64,000 nucleotides of DNA from Methylomonas montana. GTDB taxonomy: Bacteria; Pseudomonadota; Gammaproteobacteria; Methylococcales; Methylomonadaceae. Below, piece after piece: positions 29,334 to 36,828 of the stretch (its first letter is position 1; each line of letters begins with the position of its first letter). The stretch covers positions 1,364,001 to 1,428,000 of the forward strand of contig NZ_CP129884.1 in assembly GCF_030490285.1 (NCBI RefSeq). The letters run 5' to 3'. The notes under the pieces are model-generated. The model had not been told where the DNA came from. It made no database searches and saw nothing but the letters and a program-made list of their open reading frames with translations. A program made the translations under genes and the position numbers.

Positions 29334-30407
29334 TCAAGAGTCGATTGTTTGCTGCAAGGCCCAGTCTATATGCTCGCGGAGCATTTCCGAATCGTCATTC
29401 AATCGGCTGCTTAAAATGGCTCTAACTTTGGATGTCGGTTTTCCGTTGCCCAAGGCCACCGCGATATTGCGCAGCCAGCGCAAATGGCCGATGCGGCGGA
29501 TCGCCGAGCCTTCGGTTTTTTGCAGAAATTCAGCTTCGCTCCATTGAAACAACTCGATTAAAGTCGATTGATCCAAACGATGCCTGGGTTTGAAGTCGGC
29601 TTCGGCACTGAGCTTGGCGAAACGGTTCCACGGACACACCAATTGGCAGTCGTCGCAACCGTAAATCCGATTTCCCAGCAAGGGCCGCAATTCGACCGGG
29701 ATGCTGCCGTGCAGTTCGATGGTTAAATAGGATACGCAACGGCGCGCATCGACTTGATACGGGCCGACAATCGCCTGGGTTGGGCAGACATCCAGACAGG
29801 CCCGGCACTGGCCGCAATGCTGGCTGGCCGGTTGGTCGCTGGGTAAGGCCAGATCGGTGTATATCTCGCCTAAAAAAAACCAGGAGCCAGCGCGGCGGTT
29901 GATAAGATTGCTGTGTTTGCCGATCCAGCCCAGTCCGGCTTTCTCGGCGATGGCTTTTTCCAAAACCGGGGCGCTATCGACAAATGCCCGGTAGCCGAAC
30001 GGGCCGATTGTCGCGCTGATTTTGTCCGCCAGTTTTTGTAAACGATTACGCAGCAGCTTGTGGTAATCGCGGCCCAAAGCGTAACGGGACACGAAGGCGG
30101 CGGCCGGGTCGTCCAATATTTGTTTGCTGGTTGCCGGCGGTTCCGGCAAATAATCCATCCGCGCCGAGATAATGCTGCGGGTGCCTTCTTGCAATAAAGC
30201 CGGCCGGCTGCGTTTCAAACCGTGAGCCGCCATATATTGCATCTCACCGTTAAAACCCTTGTCCAGCCACTGATGAAGACGCAGTTCGGCATCTATGAGT
30301 TTGGTATCGCTGATGCCGATCTGCTGAAAACCCAATTCCTCGCCCCACTGTTTGATGCGCTGGGCCAGAACTAGCGGATCTTCGGCCGCGGAGGGTGGTA
30401 TGTTCAA
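29334..30407 (-). CDS. queG: Epoxyqueuosine reductase
   Basis: Catalyses the last step of queuosine tRNA modification, reducing epoxyqueuosine with cobalamin and two [4Fe-4S] clusters. The 357 residues contain the N-terminal DUF1730 region, the cluster motifs CGQCRACLDVCP and CDDCQLVCPWN, and a C-terminal HEAT-like part (IRRIGHLRWLRNIAVALGNG). The start appears to be TTG 30407 with AAGG upstream. In many relatives queG is next to nnr; here the two are separated by about 8 kb of accessory genes. Confidence 0.93.
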   Translation of the reverse strand: MNIPPSAAEDPLVLAQRIKQWGEELGFQQIGISDTKLIDAELRLHQWLDKGFNGEMQYMAAHGLKRSRPALLQEGTRSIISARMDYLPEPPATSKQILDDPAAAFVSRYALGRDYHKLLRNRLQKLADKISATIGPFGYRAFVDSAPVLEKAIAEKAGLGWIGKHSNLINRRAGSWFFLGEIYTDLALPSDQPASQHCGQCRACLDVCPTQAIVGPYQVDARRCVSYLTIELHGSIPVELRPLLGNRIYGCDDCQLVCPWNRFAKLSAEADFKPRHRLDQSTLIELFQWSEAEFLQKTEGSAIRRIGHLRWLRNIAVALGNGKPTSKVRAILSSRLNDDSEMLREHIDWALQQTIDS

Positions 30408-30604
30408 TTTAATGGAACCTTAGGTAAACGTTTTTTAGAAATGATGTAGGGTCGAATTTATTCGATCTTGGGATTTTACAAAGCTGGCTGGCCGAATAAA
30501 TCAGGCTCCCACATTCAAAATTAGAAGGGCGGTATCCACGGTGGAAACGAACTATTTAAAAATTCACCAGAGTGTTTTTAACAAGTAGCTATTCGCCGTC
30601 CCGA

Positions 30605-31186
30605 TTATTTGTCTTCCTTTTTATCAAATACCCCGCTAAAACTAAATCCTATATCGATTTTGCCAATTTCCTCAATCACTTTTTGGCTCAATTCATCGAG
30701 CGGTTTATCGGAAAACACTGCATAGCGCATCAGGTTTTCCGTATAGGTTTGTTTGTCTTTATATTGGCTATAGAACGCGAACATCAACGCGGCGATGCCG
30801 GTGACCGTGGTTTGCACAATCGCCGATTTATACCATTCGCGCTCGCCCAGGCGGTCTTTTAACAACACTCCCAATGCAGGCCACAAAAACACCGCCACCG
30901 CGGAAATCAGCGATAGCCAGAAAAACACTTTATTCAATATCGTGTAACTTCTGGCCTTGACATACAGATCGTAAATCAACACCAGCTTGCGTTCTTCTGC
31001 CACCGTCGTCGGCTTTGCCGTGTCGCTGGGATCGGTTTTACAGACGGCGGTTTTGGCGTAATCCATCAACAATTTCGCGCTGGTTTGATTGGGGTTGAGG
31101 ATGTTGATCACATCCTTGTCGCAGGATTCCGGCGCGCACCCGCTTAGCGCAATTAGTGCCACGGTGATTAACAGAAACTGGCGCAT
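30605..31186 (-). CDS. Putative lipoprotein with two internal membrane segments
   Basis: I do not recognise this 193-residue protein. It starts with a lipoprotein signal (LLITVALIALSGC, cysteine at residue 17). Two further hydrophobic segments lie at about 83-110 and 122-142, so it would be a membrane protein with a lipidated N terminus. The tail is charged and ends KKEDK. It has no operon partner and sits at the edge of the accessory island. Confidence 0.6.
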   Translation of the reverse strand: MRQFLLITVALIALSGCAPESCDKDVINILNPNQTSAKLLMDYAKTAVCKTDPSDTAKPTTVAEERKLVLIYDLYVKARSYTILNKVFFWLSLISAVAVFLWPALGVLLKDRLGEREWYKSAIVQTTVTGIAALMFAFYSQYKDKQTYTENLMRYAVFSDKPLDELSQKVIEEIGKIDIGFSFSGVFDKKEDK

Positions 31187-31761
31187 GGCTTTACTCCGTA
31201 TCGATTTAGAGTGGCAATTGTTACATAACCGATTCGATAGATCGCGGGAAATACGTGCTGGGTGTGGCTTACGCCTTTAATTCGACGGGGTGCTGTTTGT
31301 CGAGTTTGCGCCGCTAACCGGTAGCGCGATTGAATGTGCTTTCTAGCGGCTAAATGCCCGTCCTATGGCGTATGATCCTTTTAGAAAGTCGCTTTCTCTG
31401 ACGGAAAGTCAAGATATGCTGACGATGGACAAAAACCGACCCAAACCAGCCACACACGAAAATCTTCAGCGTCAACTTGATATACCAAAATTGGTTTGAT
31501 TTGAGCTAATAAAACTCACGCCTTGGCACTGCCCGGACTGGATGCCAATACCAATACCAGTACCGCAAAAACTCCCCCAGTTCTCCCATTACAAGCGAAT
31601 CCATTTTCAGGATACTACGTCCCAAGTTGAGACGCGGACCGATGGTTATCAGATAACCCCAAGAACGGCGACGTCCGCGGCAATACATTTTATCGATTAT
31701 GAATTTTAAACGCGGCGTCGATTGATGTTGCAAAATCGAACAAACCTTGGAGAACACCGCC
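31187..31761. other. Long intergenic region at the start of the accessory island
   Basis: About 575 bp without a convincing gene. It holds small palindromes (AGAAAG-TCG-CTTTCT at 31383-31397; ACCAA-AA-TTGGT at 31484-31495) and a short CCAATA-type tandem run near 31544-31562. A minus-strand frame (31506-31967) mostly shadows the next gene. Regulatory sites for the island probably lie here; none can be named. Confidence 0.5.
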
Positions 31762-32325
31762 ATGAACAGACTGCCAGAAACCGTCAGCCAACAATTCAAC
31801 CAACTGTTTGCCGTCATCGGCCAAGCCAGCGACGACCTGAAACTGACTATTGCCGAAGCCAGTATGGCCGGTAACTTTTCACTGGTTACAGCCAATATCG
31901 AGAACTGCCAGCGCCTGCAAGCTTTGGAGTTGGAAATAAAAACCTGCATGGGCAACTTCGTAAACAAACCCCAAGCCCAGCCGATGGAAAAAGCTTTTCA
32001 TAAACGCAACAAACACCGCACACGCCAACCACGAGGTAGTATGCGTGTCACTTTGGCGGGACGCATCATCGAAAAACCGACCATCGCAGAAACCTTTTTT
32101 GAAGCTTTAAAGGCTTTTGGCCTGGATCGGGTGGCAAGTTTGAACAAGGTGGTAACCGCTATTCCACTGGTGTCCAGAAGACCAGCCACCGGCTATCAAA
32201 CCCAAAAAACCTGCAACGGCTGGCACGTGACTACGCACGTCAACGCCTACACCGCTCCGACGGTATTGAGAGAAATTGCTGACGAACTGAAAATGGCGAT
32301 ACAAATTGAGTTCATCGAACGCTGA
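31762..32325 (+). CDS. Hypothetical protein, two-part, possible first gene of the accessory system
   Basis: 187 residues. The N-terminal 60 are helical and start MNRLPETVSQQFNQLF. A basic linker (HKRNKHRTRQPRG) leads to a roughly 90-residue domain with ETFFEALKAFGLDRV and NGWHVTTHVNAYTAPTVLREIADEL, which looks like a compact alpha/beta unit. I cannot name the family. GGAG at 31749-31752 supports the ATG at 31762. It is 108 nt upstream of the kinase gene on the same strand. Confidence 0.65.
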   Translation: MNRLPETVSQQFNQLFAVIGQASDDLKLTIAEASMAGNFSLVTANIENCQRLQALELEIKTCMGNFVNKPQAQPMEKAFHKRNKHRTRQPRGSMRVTLAGRIIEKPTIAETFFEALKAFGLDRVASLNKVVTAIPLVSRRPATGYQTQKTCNGWHVTTHVNAYTAPTVLREIADELKMAIQIEFIER

Positions 32326-32433
32326 GAAATCAGCAATTCCAAAAATCCAAACAACGCACGCATAGCCCTGGATGAACAAGATTTTTCCAGGGCAAAAGAC
32401 AGATAAAGCAGACAAAACTCAAAGGCAAACGAC

Positions 32434-34698
32434 ATGACCGAAAACACCACCCGCACCTTGGCAGAATTACAACAACTTGCTGAAGTAGGCGATGCACAAG
32501 CACAGTTTGAGCTAGCTCATTGCTTATCTCTTAGCGCTTTGTATTCTTCTTCGGCGCTCCTTCATAACAATATAGAACCCGCTTTATCCTTGCTAGGCAA
32601 GGCTGCGGAGCATGGCTATGCCGATGCTCAATTTTCACTGGGATTATATTGGCTTTGTAACCAATATGACGCATTAGCTTCTGTTGAATTAAAACAGTGG
32701 GCAATTGAAAAACACCGGGATGCTGCTAAAGAAATTGCGCTATTTCTAATAATAACCAGTTGCGGGAATATAGAGGGTAATTTGACCAGAGAAAACCTTC
32801 AATCTCTCTTCTATATCGACAGTGAGGTAACTAAAAAAATCTTACAGCGAAGACTGACGGTTGTCTCTGACGATCAAGCCTTTAATTGGCTAACAGCGGC
32901 TGTTCAGCAAGGTCACTCGGAAGCAGCATTTTTCCGCGATGTTTGTTATCCAGAAAATACCGGGACATTGCAAAATCAAGATGCCATGTTAATGCGCCTT
33001 GCCAACGCCTACGTGATCGGGCTAAACGACATTGCACCGAATCCTTTAATCGCTTTGCAGTATTTTGAAGAACTTGCAAAATATTCGGAGGATGAATGTC
33101 TAGCTGGAGAAGCATGCTTCCGGGCGGCGGTGATGTATTTTGATGAAAATGGCGCTAAGCAAGACTATAAGAAAGGAATGAAATATTTACGAGACGCTAT
33201 TAATCTCAAGCATGCTGGGGCTATGCAACGCTGGGAAAACGCCTTTTTGCAATTTACCTTTCCCGAATTTATTGGCAGAGAAAATGAAGAAGTATGTTTC
33301 AGGTTTGCGTTTGATTGGTGCGAAAAACGACTGCGAGAAGTCGCTGATGATTATGAGGCCACTTTTGCTATGGGGGTCTTGTTAGCGTTTGGCAGAGGGT
33401 GCCGTGCCGAATCGACTCAGGCAGAAGCATATTTCCAAAAAATTCACGGTGAGGTTAATAGCGTTGGCATGGTCGCCAATGACGAGAGTAACGATTTAAT
33501 TTTCTGGATGGCAAGCTTCTATCTGGCGTGTAAACAAAATTGGGGAAATGGTTTTGCCTACTTAGACGACCCTAGACTGGTCGCTTTTTTTAAGGCTGAT
33601 TCGCAAGCGACAAGCATGCAAATTAACCCAAATCTAGTTATTCCTGCGCTCATTATCGACTTCAGTCGATCGTTTAATGACATCAAGTTATTGCAGGCGG
33701 TTCTCGACTCATTCAAACTAAGCCCACGACGAGAACACGCTGCGCTTCAATTGTCTATGCGCGACAAACTTGCCGAGGCACTATTGGATGCCGAAGCCAA
33801 GCGCATAGAAGCAAGTGAGCAACAAAGACGTGCTGAACATGCTGAATATGAACTGGAACAAACCATGTCCATGTTCGCCCATAAATTTCGCAGCCCACTG
33901 GATGCGATTCTCTACAATTCCGGTCATGAACATCAGCCCAAGCTGTATATTCAAGCAGCGCAAACCATGCAAGGTTTGCTGGATATTTTTAGCCTGATAT
34001 CGACTGATGCTGACAAACTTCAGGACAGACTTAAACAAGATAGGCAAGGTGAAGGCAATTTGGTAAGTGTGTTCGGAAAGACACTGGATATGGTTTTGCT
34101 TCATCTATTATCGCCCTCTGCAAAGGGAATTATCCGTCAACACTATTTGGGCTATGCCAAAGCGCATGACCTTTGTGATGCAGGAGTAAGTACTAAACAG
34201 TGGTACGAAGACTATCGGGAGATGGAGCAACAACTGCAGCATGACTGGGAACAAAGTTATGCCCAACTGTTAGGCCAATCCGCCACACTAGAGCCGCGAT
34301 TGGCTTGGTTGGAGCAACGTTTTTTCAAGTTAGAGCTGCTAGGCTTTGGGCGTATAAACATCCAATTCGAGGAATACGGGATTACCGAATCGCTGTTGAC
34401 GATTGTTTTTAACGAATTCCTGATCAATGCCTTCAAGTATTATGCTTCTGTCGAAAATTCGCCAGTAGTGCTTAATTGGGTAACTCGCGATGATCATCAG
34501 GTGCTGGTCTGCCGGAATCCAAGCACACGCCATGAACGCACACGCATTAAAGGCAGCGGTAAGGGACATATCTTTTTGTCTGCTCTGGCGCGTAAAATCG
34601 GAAGCGAATTTATTAAACCGAAACCTGCCGACGACTTTGTGGTTGAATTTTCTTTGGCGGATGAACTGTTGATCTCAACCTTGGATGATAAACAATGA
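32434..34698 (+). CDS. Soluble Sel1-repeat histidine kinase-like protein
   Basis: 754 residues with no signal or membrane segment. Residues 8-75, 143-165 and 220-340 contain Sel1/TPR-like repeats (GDAQAQFELAHC, GYADAQFSLG, GEACFRAAVMY). A coiled-coil stretch (about 440-476) leads to an H-box, FAHKFRSPLD, with candidate phospho-His 483. An unusually long segment follows before the ATPase: N-box NEFLINAFKYY (660-670) and G2-like GSGKGHIFLSALARKIG (708-724); the G1 box is degenerate. It shares an ATGA with the receiver gene downstream, its obvious partner. Base composition is A-T-richer than the flanks. Confidence 0.8.
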   Translation: MTENTTRTLAELQQLAEVGDAQAQFELAHCLSLSALYSSSALLHNNIEPALSLLGKAAEHGYADAQFSLGLYWLCNQYDALASVELKQWAIEKHRDAAKEIALFLIITSCGNIEGNLTRENLQSLFYIDSEVTKKILQRRLTVVSDDQAFNWLTAAVQQGHSEAAFFRDVCYPENTGTLQNQDAMLMRLANAYVIGLNDIAPNPLIALQYFEELAKYSEDECLAGEACFRAAVMYFDENGAKQDYKKGMKYLRDAINLKHAGAMQRWENAFLQFTFPEFIGRENEEVCFRFAFDWCEKRLREVADDYEATFAMGVLLAFGRGCRAESTQAEAYFQKIHGEVNSVGMVANDESNDLIFWMASFYLACKQNWGNGFAYLDDPRLVAFFKADSQATSMQINPNLVIPALIIDFSRSFNDIKLLQAVLDSFKLSPRREHAALQLSMRDKLAEALLDAEAKRIEASEQQRRAEHAEYELEQTMSMFAHKFRSPLDAILYNSGHEHQPKLYIQAAQTMQGLLDIFSLISTDADKLQDRLKQDRQGEGNLVSVFGKTLDMVLLHLLSPSAKGIIRQHYLGYAKAHDLCDAGVSTKQWYEDYREMEQQLQHDWEQSYAQLLGQSATLEPRLAWLEQRFFKLELLGFGRINIQFEEYGITESLLTIVFNEFLINAFKYYASVENSPVVLNWVTRDDHQVLVCRNPSTRHERTRIKGSGKGHIFLSALARKIGSEFIKPKPADDFVVEFSLADELLISTLDDKQ

Positions 34699-36095
34699 GT
34701 TGCTTTTTGTGGGTAGAAGATTTTGCATTTGGCGAGAAAACAAGAGATATAAAAGGGACGGCTGATAAATTGTTTGGCGGTATTTATCAGCCAGAATCGT
34801 TGCACAATGATGAGCGCGATCTCAAGGAGTCATTAGCAAAATATCACTCATTTCTTGAGTTAAACTTTCAGGATGCTCTTAAGTTTATCAATACCCGTTT
34901 GCAAGATGTTGACTACATAGTGCTGGATATTGATTTACCTGCGTATGGAGAAAACGATGAAATAGATGAAACGGTTTTGAGCATACTTAAAGATTTTGAG
35001 GGTTATTCGCCAAGCGATGATCCAGAAGATGAAGATCGGCTAAAGTCAGCCTGCGGTGAGTTAAAGAAAAATGCTGGGTTTTATCTTTATTCGAAATTGG
35101 TTTTTGAACTTGGATTCCCTCAACAGCATATTCAGTTTTTCTCCAACCATGGAAACGAGGCTAAGAGCATTGAAGATGCGTTCAAAGCGGCAAAAATTGC
35201 TCCGCCAGACATCTGTTATAAAAACGAAGATCGAGTTAGACATTGGGTTTCCAATTGTTTTGATAGTCCATATTCACGGCTTCGACGTGGCATTATAGAA
35301 GGTTGCAAACAATTAAAGAAATTAAGCAATAATTTGCGTTTCTCAAGATTCAGTGTCGAAGGGAAATTAGCCTTTTTGGACGTGGATGATTATTTAGATA
35401 TTTTAGAAAACTTTTTACCGCTTCGTGAGCCAGCTAATAAAACCATTTTCTATAAGCTCTTTATCAGGACTTTGGCGCACGAATGGGAAGAATCGGTTGA
35501 ACCCAAAAAGCTTGATGACGATCAAGCAACGTTTGCATTTTCATGGATTATGAAAATGACCCGCAATTGGATGGCTCATAATTCCACGGCTATTTTTAAT
35601 AACTTGACAGAACAAGACCTTGCTTATTTTTTCATTTGCAATATGCGAGCAATTTTCGAGCTAAGTGAAGAAACAATTGGGTATGAGAAAATTCTGTTGT
35701 CTTTGTTCAGCAAAGGGGGAGAAGGCGAAACACTTGAAAAGTCAGAGATAATAATTAAAGAAAAACGCATTCCATTGGTTAAATATTACGTTTCATATTT
35801 CAATGAAAAAACCAAGCGCACTCAAGTTCACAATATTTTGCATGACTTGCAAAATAATAAATCTAAATTAAAAGCAAAAGGTGATGACTTTTTTATAACT
35901 GGACTGTATCACTCATTTTGGTTTTTAACTTCAGAGCACGATGATAAAAAAGATAAGGCTGTAGAAAATAATCGTAATCCAAATCAAGTTTACATCTCAA
36001 GACACTATACATTTTATTTGTTCGATTATTCTCAGTCTGATTTTTTATTTAGGTTTTCCAGCCACATCTACAACCGCAGTTTCCCCGAGGCCTAA
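34695..36095 (+). CDS. Receiver-domain protein with C-terminal HEPN-like region
   Basis: 466 residues, unrecognised as a whole. The first 190 form a receiver with every key residue visible: acidic pair E8-D9, phospho-acceptor D78 (YIVLDIDLP), S150 (QFFSNHGNE) and K176 (ICYKNED). An acidic insert fills residues 85-125. The helical part after 200 contains R290-NWMA-H295 in MTRNWMAHNS, the R-x4-H catalytic motif of HEPN ribonucleases, then YFFICNMRAIFEL. The last 100 residues are Lys- and aromatic-rich. Probably a phosphorylation-switched RNase; activity is inferred from the motif. Confidence 0.75.
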   Translation: MSCFLWVEDFAFGEKTRDIKGTADKLFGGIYQPESLHNDERDLKESLAKYHSFLELNFQDALKFINTRLQDVDYIVLDIDLPAYGENDEIDETVLSILKDFEGYSPSDDPEDEDRLKSACGELKKNAGFYLYSKLVFELGFPQQHIQFFSNHGNEAKSIEDAFKAAKIAPPDICYKNEDRVRHWVSNCFDSPYSRLRRGIIEGCKQLKKLSNNLRFSRFSVEGKLAFLDVDDYLDILENFLPLREPANKTIFYKLFIRTLAHEWEESVEPKKLDDDQATFAFSWIMKMTRNWMAHNSTAIFNNLTEQDLAYFFICNMRAIFELSEETIGYEKILLSLFSKGGEGETLEKSEIIIKEKRIPLVKYYVSYFNEKTKRTQVHNILHDLQNNKSKLKAKGDDFFITGLYHSFWFLTSEHDDKKDKAVENNRNPNQVYISRHYTFYLFDYSQSDFLFRFSSHIYNRSFPEA

Positions 36096-36098
36096 CCC

Positions 36099-36293
36099 AT
36101 GACCACCCTACAAACCCAAATCCCGGATCAACTCCTGCAACAAGCGCAATATCTGGTACAACAAGGCTGGGTCGCCAATATGGACGAATTGATTGCTGAA
36201 TCTATGCGTCGTTATTTGGAGTCACACCGTGAAGCCATGTCCGAGCAGTTCGTTCGCGAAGATGTCGATTGGGGCTTAAATGGGCAGGACTGA
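36099..36293 (+). CDS. Antitoxin-like small protein (RHH type)
   Basis: 64 residues: TLQTQIPDQLLQQAQYLV, then GWVANMDELIAESMRRYL, the strand-helix-helix pattern of ribbon-helix-helix antitoxins, with an acidic tail (REDVDWG). Such proteins repress their own operon and bind a PIN toxin. It starts 3 nt after the receiver-HEPN stop (GAGG upstream lies in that gene) and overlaps the PIN gene by 14 nt. Confidence 0.75.
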   Translation: MTTLQTQIPDQLLQQAQYLVQQGWVANMDELIAESMRRYLESHREAMSEQFVREDVDWGLNGQD

Positions 36294-36789
36294 GCCAGTC
36301 GTTATTGCCGATGCAGGGCCAGTCATTCATCTGGATGAACTGGGCCACTTGGATTTGTTGGCCGATTTCGGCAGTGTCATCATTCCGGACAAAGTCTGGC
36401 AGGAAGTTCAACAGCATAGACCTTTGGCGCTGACCGCTGCCGGAGACTGGATTGTGCGCCAATCGCCCAAACAGCATTCAGTCGTGGTTAGTGCATTAAC
36501 GCCACTTTACAGCCTGCATGCGGGCGAACAGGAAGCCCTGCATTTGTGTAGCGAGGTTGGTAATTGTCTGCTGTTGACGGACGATACGGCTGCACGCTTG
36601 GCAGCCAAAAGCCTGGGGATTGCCGCACATGGCACATTGGGCTTACTGATCAGAGCCATACGCCGACAATGCCTGAGTAAGGCCGAAGTGCTGACATTGT
36701 TACACGCCATTCCAAATCAAACCACGCTGCATGTTCGGCCTGCCTTACTAAGAGAAGTGATTTCAGAGGTCGAAGCGCATGTTGAATAA
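36280..36789 (+). CDS. DUF3368/PIN-domain toxin-like nuclease
   Basis: 169-residue protein with PIN-type acidic residues in order: D11 in IADAGPVIHL, E83/E85 in AGEQEALHL and D101/D102 in LLTDDTAARLAA. GIAAHGTLGLLIRAIR after these is typical of DUF3368 proteins, which are usually toxins paired with small antitoxins as here. PIN domains cut RNA. All catalytic acids are present, so it should be active. It is translationally coupled to the antitoxin upstream. Confidence 0.8.
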   Translation: MGRTEPVVIADAGPVIHLDELGHLDLLADFGSVIIPDKVWQEVQQHRPLALTAAGDWIVRQSPKQHSVVVSALTPLYSLHAGEQEALHLCSEVGNCLLLTDDTAARLAAKSLGIAAHGTLGLLIRAIRRQCLSKAEVLTLLHAIPNQTTLHVRPALLREVISEVEAHVE

Positions 36790-36828
36790 ATCCGATCATG
36801 CTATGAACGCACCGGCAAACACTTACCG

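Noticed and set aside
31544..31562. CCAATA-type tandem repeats, considered as a CRISPR or phase-variable tract
   Set aside because: Only about three 6-bp units, one imperfect, with no spacers or cas genes.
31506..31967. 153-codon minus-strand frame at the island start
   Set aside because: It overlaps the better-supported gene at 31762-32325, has no ribosome-binding site that I can see, and its protein looks like an antisense reading.
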